NCBI GenBank assembly: GCA_026874595.1
Contig: CM049317.1
Span: 61,097,118-61,161,117, forward strand
Source: Sipunculus nudus
Lineage: Eukaryota; Annelida; Sipuncula; Golfingiida; Sipunculidae
Reading direction: 5' to 3'
Length of the DNA stretch: 64,000 nt
This document shows positions 1 through 10,459 of this stretch, piece by piece (the first letter of the stretch is position 1; every line of letters begins with the position of its first letter). The position numbers and the translations under genes are program-made. The notes below the pieces were generated by a model. The model worked only from the letters and a program-made list of their open reading frames with translations, was not told where the DNA came from and did not search any database.

Positions 1-22
1 ATATTTACATATATCTATAAAG

Positions 23-53
<31 letters not shown>

Positions 54-480
54 AAATATATTTATACATTTATATTAATTAAATGGCTCGAGAGATACTG
101 AAGTCAAAACCAAGACTAAAATTAAGACTTTCAAATGGCAGTATATATATAATTTAATCTAAATATATATGAATACCTCAAATCTTACCTTTCTGTTTGC
201 CAGGTGTGTACAGGTCTAATGACAAATCTGTACTGGTTTTCGTGCTTTCTCTGAGCAGTCCAAGCTTACTTAATTCCAAGGGCCGTCATGTGACTGTTCA
301 TTATACGTCGCACAAAGAAAAACTACGTAACTTTGTCGTAATTCCAGGGCAAATATCGGTTAGCTATTGGTAGGCAGAATCACATGCATAGTTGAGAAAT
401 GAGCCATAACTTGAGTAATCGGGCATTAAGGCTTTTATATCGCGACTGAAAGCTCTCTACGTAATAGTTATGTAAGATTA
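1..480. other. gene-free stretch
   Basis: AT-rich sequence beginning with an imperfect (AT)n run (1-60). I see no exon, RNA gene or clear transposon end in it. If the candidate exon at 481-705 is real, this would be the start of its downstream intron on the - strand. Confidence 0.5.
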
Positions 481-705
481 TTAAAACTTGCCTGTACTGG
501 TGTAAATTGCCCAGTTGTCACCGGCTGTCACTTTCATGTCACTTCCGTAAACAAATAAACATGTGACTAAAATGTAAAAGATCAGGCCCGTGAAAGATCT
601 TAGATCGGTTTTCGGGAATCTTCGGTAAAATTCGGAAAATACCTCCGTAACGACGTAAAGGATCTGCTTAGGTTCTATTATATACCACAGGTGTCGCCGC
701 TTCAT
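481..705 (-). CDS. candidate first coding exon with membrane segment
   Basis: A 74-codon open frame on the - strand starts with an ATG directly after an in-frame TGA, so the start is bounded. The protein begins basic (MKRRHLWYI), has a hydrophobic stretch near residues 42-53 (LIFYILVTCLFVYG) and ends in a hydrophilic part (KVTAGDNW). Near the end the DNA reads ACAG|GCAAGT, which fits a GC-AG type donor. It could therefore be the first exon of a type II membrane or secreted protein whose remaining exons lie beyond the window edge. I recognise no family. It could equally be a chance frame, and nothing nearby supports expression. Confidence 0.25.
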   Translation of the reverse strand: MKRRHLWYIIEPKQILYVVTEVFSEFYRRFPKTDLRSFTGLIFYILVTCLFVYGSDMKVTAGDNWAIYTSTGKF

Positions 706-969
706 TCACTTACTCAACCATGGCGTTTCATGATATATTTTTTTAATCCAGAGTGGTCAAGAGAATAAGAGAATAAATTGATGAATTACATACAAAAAAA
801 ACTGTGTCCAGCAAATCGGAGGAAATGTTAATGACTTGTTTGCACAGTAAATATCACAACAAGTGAAAATTCAACATTGACACGCATGGATATAGTCTAG
901 AAACGGACTTGCAGTCTCAAACGGAGATGTACAGTTGTACACTATTGATTGATTGATTGATTTTATTCA

Positions 970-1190
970 GGTAGTCAAGGGCCTGGACAGCTGAGCGGTA
1001 AAACGCTTGGCTTTCTCCGCTGGCGACCCGGGTTCGATCCCCGGTGTGGCTATGAGAGTGGGTTGTAGTTTCCCGTCCAAGGTCGGTGGTTTTCTCCAGC
1101 TCCTCCTGTTTCCTCCACCCTTACCGACTACCGAGCGGTAACATCCGAGCCATGGAGAGTGCCATGTAAAATAAATAAAGTTTATATTAT
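970..1190 (+). mobile_element. tRNA-derived SINE
   Basis: The head resembles a tRNA, with a B-box-like GGTTCGATCC at 1,031-1,040 inside a T-arm-like hairpin (CCGGG-TTCGATC-CCCGG). The acceptor and anticodon stems do not fold, so this is not a functional tRNA. A tRNA-unrelated body follows (GGTTTTCTCC, CTGTTTCCTCC), and the element ends in an A/T-rich AAATAAATAAAG tail. Confidence 0.7.
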
Positions 1191-1883
1191 ATTACATGCA
1201 TATAAAAGAACATTCATCATAAAACACAGTATCTTGACATAACCAAGGATAACACTAAAACGTTTGAAAGTATAAAATTATTGCCATATATAGTGGTCCT
1301 TGTGATCGAGGTTTATACAAGAGAAAAAGGGCATGCAAGGAATACCTGATATATAAGTTAAATTTAATATATATAGTAATTTACAATCAATAGTACTAAA
1401 AATAGATGTGAACAATAATTAAAGTCTACAAAGCATAAAAATATTGCTAGATTTTTTTTAACAATGGTGTGTGTAAAGGACTGATCATACCAAGCATTTC
1501 TAAAAATACAGACCAACAAGAAATACATAAACGACTAAGTCAAACCAGGCACAGTTTGCATCATAAAGAAAATATAAGAGAAAAAAATCATTAATTAAAA
1601 TAATTATAAATAGAAGTGTAGTTTACTTTAAATTTCTAGAGACCAATGTGGCATGTCACAGAGTATATCATAATTTATATGACTGGCGGACTATATTCTG
1701 TGTCGGCAGATGGTTGTAGATGGGTCATGAGTCGAAGCTCAGATGATGAGCAAGACCAGTGACATTACGCCATAGCATCAACTAAAAATTCTAAATAATA
1801 ATTACCAGAGCTGGTAAAAAAAATCGACTTTAAAAATAATCATGATTTTTTATTTAAATGGACTGTTATTGATATAAATCATC

Positions 1884-1885
<2 letters not shown>

Positions 1886-1935
<50 letters not shown>
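1886..1935. repeat. (AT)n microsatellite
   Basis: About 50 bp of alternating AT directly abutting the left end of the pogo-like element at 1,943. Confidence 0.95.
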
Positions 1936-1942
<7 letters not shown>

Positions 1943-2842
1943 CAGTAAAACCCCGCTAACACGACCACCTGCAGGACCGGGCAAAATGGTCGTGTTAGCG
2001 GGGTGGTCTTGTAAGCTGAATGCTTGTACATTAGTCTACCAATATTAACGCAGGCGATAATATGGGCATTTTAAGTAAATTGTAAGTTGTAGTCCCTGTT
2101 TAATTTAAAATTTAAAACATAAAGAAAAATAAATAACAAACATGAATATGAGTCACAGTTTTATTCATATAGTTATAAAACACAAAATGAAACAAATAGT
2201 TGGCTTTGAAGACATTCTTAAAACATTGGTCTTAACACCAAGATGATCCGATGTCGAACACGTAATGAGAACAGAATGAACACATCTAGTGTTAATTATA
2301 TGGTTCCTGTTTGATCATTGAAATGTGATTTGTCACAGTTTTACTTTACTCATCTAAATGTATGCGTGTGGTGTCAGTTATGTTTGCCAATCTCCTTTTG
2401 ATCAGTATGTAAAATACTAATATAACAGCCGTACACAACAAACATTTTAACGGACCATGGAGTCCAATATCTGTTGATGCGTTTAGTTTGGCTAACAGGT
2501 TGGGCGGCATTATAAACAAGCCTAACTATGGCTGTGCAGATGAAAGCGGGCTTTCCCACGTGCCCGGTTAATTAATCACGGGCTATTATCTTAGTCCAAG
2601 CTAAGCGATGAGAGTGTCATCGTCTCAACGGGCCGCGGTCGCCACGGGCCAGTGGTCGTAATAAGGGGCTCATCTGAAGGTCGGGACCAAGAAAGGTGGT
2701 TGTTGGTCGTGATAGCGGGTTGGTCGTGATACCGAAGTTTTTTATATGATAATTTATATAATACAATTCTGGGACCAAGAAAAGTGGTCGTGTTAGTGGG
2801 ATAATCGTGTTAGCGGGGTGGTCGTCATGCGGGAGTTCACTG
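1943..2842. mobile_element. pogo-like non-autonomous DNA transposon (about 900 bp)
   Basis: The left end reads CAGTAAAACCCCGCTAACAC. The right end, reverse-complemented, reads CAGTGAACTCCCGCATGACG followed by the same GACCACCCCGCTAACACG block. Ends starting CAGT next to TA are typical of the Tc1/mariner-pogo group. The motif GGTCGTGTTAGCGGGG recurs near both ends (1,985-2,010 and 2,690-2,825) as subterminal repeats. No transposase frame is present; the small frames inside are AT- and CA-repeat artefacts. The left flank is TA, while the right flank is TG, so one target copy may be mutated. Confidence 0.65.
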
Positions 2843-3898
2843 TGTGTGTGTGTGTGTATATATACATATATATATATATTCATATATTAAAAAAGAGCCT
2901 GAAAACCATGCATTTTTATTTGGCCTAATTGATAGACTAATTGTTTTATGTAATAAATACATTAGTCCTTGTTAAAGGCGCCACTCTCAATCTACCGTTC
3001 AACAACAGGCTAACAATTAGTAATATACAAATAAACAAAGCACATTAAAAGCTGCTCTTTGTAGAAAATTGACCAGAGCGTGAACCAGTTTGGTATAGCT
3101 AATTATGGGATATAGTTTCTTTGTACCCGCCAGACAATAGCATTTTTGTTTTCTGTCTGAAGTTCCTTCCGGCAATTAACGCATGTGTCATGTATACATT
3201 TTGGCGAAGACACGTAGGAGGTAAAATGAGAGGTAGAGAAGTAAATACGCCTACGAAGTTGAAGTCAATATCCATCATTTCAAGAAACAACTCATCACCA
3301 CGGCCTGTGATGTACCAGGGAACACGGTGGCACGATTGCGCGGTCTGAGCAGGTAAAGTCTCCAGTGTCCTTAATGCCAAAATGCATAGGCCTCTCTATG
3401 TTCAAACTGGACCAAATGCAGTCTGCACTGTTAAATGAGACATATTAAATCGGCTTTATTAAATTGGTAATATATGTTTTATACATTAATACTTGTCCGT
3501 TATTAAACAAATAACTGGGATATTATTTACCTTTACATTCCATTAAAGTTGTCATAATCATATATAAAACGAAATATGAGGTATTCGTTGACGTTTTTCA
3601 AATCCCTTCTGGACTCACACGTTTTTACAATGAATTTCCGATATGCTGCAACACAAGAAATATACTAGTATTTTAACTGACCTGTCAACCACGCGTGGGA
3701 TGTAAACAGAATCACACGTATATACTTATTAATCAATTGCCGACTGGCTAGCAAATGGATATAAAACTTGACTGACATCTTGGATTGTGACTTCCAGTAG
3801 GAGATGTTTGAGCTTGAGCACTTTTCATCTGGGCCCTGTTTATTGTTATTTATTTTCTGCAGGTCAGGGTAGCCAGGGGACCTAATTAATAGAGTGTA
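2843..3898. other. gene-free stretch
   Basis: Starts with a short GT/AT microsatellite and continues as unique-looking AT-rich sequence. Two overlapping short frames on opposite strands (3,099-3,380) have no recognisable domain or splice support. I see nothing else. Confidence 0.5.
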
Positions 3899-4620
3899 TA
3901 GGGCTGCATCGATATACTGATACATCGATACATATCAATACGCCACATCGATACGGGTACCGGTATACGCTTTGCATGTTGTATCGTCGTACCGATGAAA
4001 CAAAATTACTGCCAAGGAATATAAATAGGACCCTAACCTGAAATATAAAATGAATTTACTATTTACAAAGCTTAAGCTACTTTTGATTATTTTTTTTGCA
4101 ATTTATTACTAAACTAAGATCAAATGTATTGTCGTATGATTGACTAAATCAGCGGTGTATGTATACTTGCCGGCGGTTGAGAGCAATGATACATAGACAG
4201 ATATTGCGAATGGTCCTCCTTAGTGCTGATTGTATTTCTACCATGAAAATACGTATGGCATGTTTTCCCATTTTGTGTTTGCAGTAGGGTATGTATTAAA
4301 TTTTAGAATCTATTATTGTATCTCTTATTGTTTTTTAAATATAACGGAAGCATTTTGCCTATTTACAATAATACGTTCCCTCATCAACGAGCGTGTAAAA
4401 AAACAACAAACCAAAAACGAGTATGTTTAATGCCCTTTTTATTATATACATATATTACATATAATTATTAAACAATCCATATCTTCTGTCATTTATGAGA
4501 GAGTCGGCCCATCATTTGAAAATGGTACAAAAAAGCGTATCGTCAATACGTATCGGATACCGCTTTAGGAGTATCGCAATACGTATTGTACCTAAACAAG
4601 CTGACCGATACCCAGCCCTA
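3899..4620. mobile_element. hAT-like MITE with TAGGGCTG ends
   Basis: The left end TAGGGCTGCATCGATA and the right end, reverse-complemented (TAGGGCTGGGTATCGG), form inverted termini around about 720 bp. Both subterminal regions are crowded with ATCGATA, ATACGTAT and GTATCG palindromic motifs. TAGGGCTGGG-type ends with cryptic GATA repeats are familiar from non-autonomous hAT elements. The flanking 8-mers match only 5 of 8, so the target duplication is decayed or the exact ends are off by a base. No transposase is present. Confidence 0.6.
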
Positions 4621-5252
4621 ATAGTTGACGTGCCCTGACACCTTAGCGCCACCTTCCTCTGGTTTCATTCCTACAAACTTGATATTTGGCATTAATATTT
4701 TTATTTACAATAAATGGTTAAGAGAAATTCGAGAGAGAGGAATAAAATAAGATTAAGATATCGATTTATATTAAACCATTTTCACTTGCTTTACAATTTC
4801 AGTTGGCTCCCTACAAAACTACTCTTTGTCCATTTTCTAAAACCATTATTTCAGTTGATAAGAGCATATTCAGGGGATTTGTCTAAACTTTAGGAAGTGT
4901 TAACGAAAACGGATTATTTTTTTTCTTTTTGTTCGAGATCCTATCTCGCTAAGCGGTTACAGGCCATTTAAAAAAGAATACCTCCAAAAAGATATTTGAC
5001 AGTTGATATTATTAGTCCCGGTCATCCGAGCAATTCCCAGTTGGAAGAGTTAAGTTTTGAGTAGAAACGACCTCTGGCGTAAGGGTGCAAAATCTCTTAA
5101 CAATATAATCAGACGCAGGGACGTAACCAGAGAAGCCGTCTTCTAGCTTTATATACTTGGTCGATCCAGCAGAAATAAATATGTTTAAAACAAACAAGAG
5201 ATGAGGAAGGTTAGGGGGCCGAAATATTTGGCAAAGGCAGTTGATACACACG

Positions 5253-5286
<34 letters not shown>

Positions 5287-6120
5287 AATAAAACAGCTCA
5301 CAAAAATTCCACACAACATACCGATACTTATGTTTTAATTCTAATTAGAAATATCAGTTGCACAAGATGAATACAAAAATTTCATATTTTCATGATTAAA
5401 ACTAATAAAAATGTAGAAACAAGTCCCAGATATCAGTGAAAGGTGTTTCATAATTGTGTTTTTGAAATGTAATCATCATTAAACTAAGTGACATTCCCAT
5501 CTTCCGGGAGTACTCGATGCGACGGGGGTGGGGGTGGAGGGGGGGGGGGGGGCTTTTTCTCTGATCAAAACAGCTCTGGGTGCACAGATTAAAATATTGT
5601 TTGTGTTTTATGATCCTTTCATGTGGTTTTGCACCGGATGACACGTAGGCCAGACGCTGTGAAGTATACATAACAGGACATGAAAAGACTTTGTACCTTA
5701 ACCTAATCTTGGGCTTTGAGTGGAACCATTTACATAAAGGACTTTGACACTGGAGGTTTCCAGAATGTCTTTGTCGTAAAATGGTGCTTACGCTCATGAT
5801 TAGTTTGTCAAACAGCCATAAAGCTTACATCCTCTTAATTAGAGTTTGATCGATCATCAATTTCCACGGACCACAGCAAGCTACCACCCTTAGTGACACC
5901 TTGTCATATAAATTGAAATCTGACGTATCTGTCGCCGTGCTAAGGAGGCACGGTAAACACTTCATGATGATGATGCACAAAATTAATAATGAACGTTTAA
6001 TTAAGACTTAAATGCCATATCTTAATTATCTGAACACGCAACGCGCGTTGTTTTTAATATGGGCCTTACAAAGACATGGCACGTGATTATATACTGGCGT
6101 GAGACTATATATAACATTTT
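4621..6120. other. gene-free stretch
   Basis: Contains a (CA)n/(AT)n microsatellite at about 5,250-5,287 and a poly-G run at 5,533-5,552. A 131-codon - strand frame (5,402-5,797) crosses the poly-G run as proline repeats and lacks domain or splice evidence, so it is not called. Confidence 0.5.
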
Positions 6121-6124
6121 GAAT

Positions 6125-6325
6125 GTAGGGATTGCCCGGTGGTTACAGCAACAGACTAAGGAGCTGTAGGTGTTCGGTTCGAATCCCGCCAGAGACTCAC
6201 AGGTAAAATGGTAATCTCTCATTAGAACCTCGGAGATTCGGTCTAATGTCCTGATAATTGCCAGCCCCGTGAATAAATACCTAAATCTAGAAGGCTTGAT
6301 ACCAGGGGTGCAATTTCTATTCATA
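6125..6325 (+). mobile_element. tRNA-derived SINE (second type)
   Basis: A tRNA-like head (from about 6,130) carries a B-box GGTTCGAATCC at 6,176-6,186, followed by an unrelated body. The tRNA cloverleaf is not complete. The body differs from the SINE at 970-1,190, so these are two families. The antisense open frame through it is a by-product. Confidence 0.6.
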
Positions 6326-7319
6326 ATGTTGGGGCGAGGACTTTGAACCCGCCCCCTCCGTTACTTGTTCCCTTGTAACGTGGTGCCTACGCTCCCGAGG
6401 CAGCGGAAATCTTGCGCTTCTAAAGAAGCTACTGATTTTCCTGCTGCCTGGTTTGAACGTTTATGATACACTTAGACACCAGGTGGTGTGTCTGTCTGCT
6501 GAAAAACATTGTGCGTATGATGTGACTAGCAGCCAACAAAATGCAAGTTAACAAACACTTGACGGGCATCATGGCTCCGCCCATGGCTGCGCTTCAAGCG
6601 CCGCTTGACGATAGTTTTATGGTCACTCTCAGTAAAAAATAGCCGGATTTTAATCGTTCCCTCTGCGTTCTCGCACCATCGACCTATTCGATTATGACAT
6701 TACGACTATGTTAGCGTAGCCATATATCCGTTGTCAATAAAACGGTAACTAGCCAGGGAGGTGTGCACGGAGCCAATAAAGTTATATTTCGTTTGAATAA
6801 CAGCTAACCGGCCGGGCATCCTATGTGCACAAGGAACTGTGCAAGCCACGTGATGGGCCATTCTCTCTGTGCCTGTGGCCTATTCAAACGGTTGTCGGGG
6901 CGTTGAGTTGTCACTTAAAACGAAATGTACCATCATTTCTATGATAATTATGTAAATTCCTTGTCGCATCAGTTGTGTGTCGCATATCGGGCATTGTTTA
7001 CACGCATGCAGTCAAGAGGGCCACAAAAATTATAGAAACAATTTGTGGTCTAGTTCAAACACAATGACCTCTTCACCCCTGAAAAGATTTTGCCAACAGC
7101 ATTTATATTTGCTATTTTTTTTATTATTTGTCAATTTCAGTCAATTATTGAGGTCGTGTCTTCCATTACCGCGTCTTATCTGATTGGACCAAAACACAGT
7201 GTTCCCCTCAGGTGCAGCGACTCGGGATACGAGGTCAAAACAAACAGCGCTTATGATATAGGTAGTAGACCTTAAGGTAAAGCGCTGTAAACAGAGCGTA
7301 AGTGGTAACTACATTTAAC
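6326..7319. other. gene-free stretch
   Basis: Higher-GC unique-looking sequence. Short + strand frames at 6,977-7,275 have no domain; a hydrophobic run near 7,100-7,140 comes from T-rich sequence. No gene is supported. Confidence 0.45.
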
Positions 7320-7415
7320 CCCCCCCCCCTTCTCCTCCACATCCATTTTCTCACTGTGGGGTTATAATAAAAATAATGTTAGCAGTTCGATTGCGGGGGG
7401 GGGGGGGGGGGGAGA
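7320..7415. repeat. poly-C then poly-G runs
   Basis: A C run near 7,320 and a G run of about 18 near 7,396 lie about 65 bp apart and could pair as an inverted C/G structure. No gene function is implied. Confidence 0.8.
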
Positions 7416-7627
7416 CGAGTGTTACAAAGTACAAACATAATACAAGTAACATTTCACTTTCATGGTCACATTAATGAGCACCACGTTTCATGAACTTAAT
7501 TTTGACCACAGGCACTTTTGTTTTAGGTCACTGAACATCACAATACAAACAGTTCCCTCCCCCTCACCCCTTTTTCTTATGCAGACTTGAATTGCACGGA
7601 TGCATAGATGTGTAAATTAATTATAGA

Positions 7628-7682
<55 letters not shown>
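7628..7682. repeat. (AT)n microsatellite
   Basis: Uninterrupted alternating AT of about 54 bp. Confidence 0.95.
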
Positions 7683-7683
<1 letters not shown>

Positions 7684-7989
7684 TTACAAGACTTTCGCAA
7701 CCAAGGCCAAACCTTTTTCATGATTTCTAGGTTACAGCTGTTTTTTCTGCTGTTAGGAATGACGGATATGTCTTTACTCCATTCCTAATTGGATTTTGAC
7801 ATATTGTCAGTTTCAAGAACTTCACATCTTGAACTAAACTGAAAGCATGTCATATGAATATCCTTTGAAAACCTACGTGTCTGTCTTGGGAACCTCAAAC
7901 GCAATAATGGTGGACAACTTCCGGGAGATTTGTAAGCCGTGTCATTGTAAATGTCATTGTAGAGCACTAATCCGTCTAAAAGCACCCCT

Positions 7990-8063
7990 ATGAATAATAA
8001 TAATATTTATATTAATAATAATAATAAATAATAATAATAATAATTATGATAATAATAATAATA

Positions 8064-8131
<68 letters not shown>

Positions 8132-8205
8132 TAATAATAATAATAATAAATAATGATACAAATTATTATTATAAATAATAATAAATAATAATAATAATAG
8201 TAATA

Positions 8206-8238
<33 letters not shown>

Positions 8239-8242
8239 TATG

Positions 8243-8306
<64 letters not shown>

Positions 8307-8368
8307 TAATGATAACAATAATAATAATAACAACAACAATAATAATAAATAATAATAGTAAATAAATA

Positions 8369-8451
<83 letters not shown>

Positions 8452-8456
8452 TAAAA
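7990..8456. repeat. (TAA)n trinucleotide array, about 470 bp
   Basis: Nearly pure AAT/TAA/ATA repeat with sparse interruptions (TGATAA, AACAAC). It yields long artefactual - strand frames of poly-Tyr, poly-Leu and poly-Ile, which are not proteins. Confidence 0.95.
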
Positions 8457-9115
8457 CTGATGATGATGACAGTACCAACAACATTAATATTGATAATAAC
8501 AATAACAAATAAATTAAAAAAATCTCTCAGTGTCATAGTGCAGTCACGGAAATTCCTCCTACACCAGATTACATGATCTATATGCCTTTTACAACTAATA
8601 ACGTCTCCACTCAATAATTACAGTCAAATGTTGTCATGGTCAAGCATGCGTTAACGTTAACGTTAAATATCATTGCTACATAAATGACACGTTTTACTTT
8701 TTCTTGAGTATTCAAGTGGACGGCAATATTTTAACAACTAGATCTATCTTTTGACACCAAATATATCATACTAAAATAAAAAAATTCATAAGTGTTATAT
8801 GATTTACTATCTCATACTATCACATACTATCTCACTATCTGGTGCATTTAAATTAAATCTTATTCAGAAGCATGACAATTTTAATTTTCAGTTGCATTTC
8901 TAATACTTCTATAGAAATTAAGTGTTCAGCTGTTAAATATGTAAATGGCTTCCATGGCAACTGTAACATGACCACGTGACCTTAAAAGACGACAAAGGGA
9001 CAGTTACCAGCCTTACATACTTTTAGCTGCTGACTCGGTGCTAACTCTCTGGATGCGCACATGTTTACAAGTTGTACAGTCCTTTACAATTTTTTTTATC
9101 ATATTCTCTCTTTTA
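8457..9115. other. gene-free stretch, possible promoter region of the + strand lectin gene
   Basis: No coding signal. It contains a CACGTG core at 8,973-8,978, about 185 bp upstream of the proposed signal-peptide ATG. A noncoding 5' exon could lie here, since the - strand paralogues have one, but I cannot place its ends. Confidence 0.35.
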
Positions 9116-9191
9116 GGATTTAAAAGACATCCGAGTGAAAATTCTTTGATAAGCATAATGAGCATCTGGGTTTTGCTGCTTTTTTTTAAAG
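9116..9191 (+). CDS. proposed signal-peptide exon of the QPD lectin
   Basis: An acceptor CTCTCTTTTAG precedes 9,116. The ATG is at 9,158 and encodes MSIWVLLLFFK, then the phase-1 donor G|GTAAGTA follows at 9,192. The frame joins exon 2 correctly to read ...KVFKCPGG. The hydrophobic core is short for a signal peptide and the intron would be 3.2 kb, so a different upstream exon remains possible. Confidence 0.4.
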
Positions 9192-9675
9192 GTAAGTACA
9201 GGTATTTTATGATCTACAAATTTTGTATAACCTCCGCCAAGCCAATCGGCGGGGGTTTTGTTTTTGGCAGGGTATGTTTGTCTGTTAGAAAGATTACTCC
9301 AAAAATTCTTACAGGAGTTTGAAGAAATTTTCTGGATAGCTCAGTATTGATATGAGGAACAATTGATTGGATTTTTGGGCTTGTACACGAGTTAATAACC
9401 CAGGAATGAGCTGTAGTGTTTTATGGGGTTTTATAGCACATTTGTTTAGCATGTGACGATATATCGCCGTCTTTGGAGCGAGAGTCGTGACGTTACAGAG
9501 GACAATCAATGACATAACTCCAAGTGTACGTGCCATTTCCATATAAGGTGTCAGTTAATCAACGTACAGCATTGGAACCTTTTTTTATATGGAAAAATGT
9601 TGTATTTCTGACAATGCAATGCAATGGTCACCTAATGAGCTGCCTTAGCGGAGGTCTGCGCTCTCTGAGCACATA

Positions 9676-9743
<68 letters not shown>

Positions 9744-10423
9744 CGGTGTCGTATTTGACGTCGTAGAGACAAAACCTCGCCAAGCGTTTTATACAGGGTT
9801 TTATTCTACAAAGATGAAACAAAGAACTGTTGTGGCGTGCTGCAACGGTCACGGTCAACAGTTGATTCTGTTTTACAAAAATAAACAAAGACAGATACGA
9901 AGGCATATACAAAGTCAAAGGGTCACATAGGCCTACCATTAAGCAATCAAGAGTTTCGTTTGAAACATTTGCGTTATTAATTAGACTCTAGCTCAATAGA
10001 GAAAAACCAACTAATTTTCCGACGAATACGTGTTCCGTTGTCATGTAAAATGAAGGCACGTTAAGCTCGTTAAGCTCTGTAGTGTCCCGATCTGTTTGCC
10101 TACTTACCAACCCCAATACCCACTTTAAGGGGGAACTTGACACTTTACTGGCGCACCCTACTGATGACACAATTATATTTTCATGGGGCTACATATTTTG
10201 TAAGAATGCTCAGTGTAACAGCTTTATTCACTTATTTTTTAAATAGTACCAAATTTTTACATAGAAATTTTAAAACAGAATATCACCAGAAGAGGCTCAA
10301 GTGCAGGAATATACCAACGGCTATCTAAAGTATCTTTTCAATACAGGGGTGTATCCTTATTTCCCAACTTACCCTCAGATGCCAGCGAGTCATTCCCACA
10401 CCTTTGATGATAGATTGACCTCA

Positions 10424-10459
<36 letters not shown>

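Noticed and set aside
1000-1055. Possible tRNA gene with GGTTCGATCC
   Set aside because: Only the T arm folds; acceptor and anticodon arms do not, and a SINE body follows.
5402-5797. 131-codon - strand frame
   Set aside because: It crosses a poly-G run as proline repeats, with no domain, splice or duplicate support.
6022-6324. 100-codon - strand frame
   Set aside because: It is the antisense of a tRNA-derived SINE.
8012-8614. 200- and 154-codon - strand frames rich in Tyr, Leu and Ile
   Set aside because: They are translations of the (TAA)n array.
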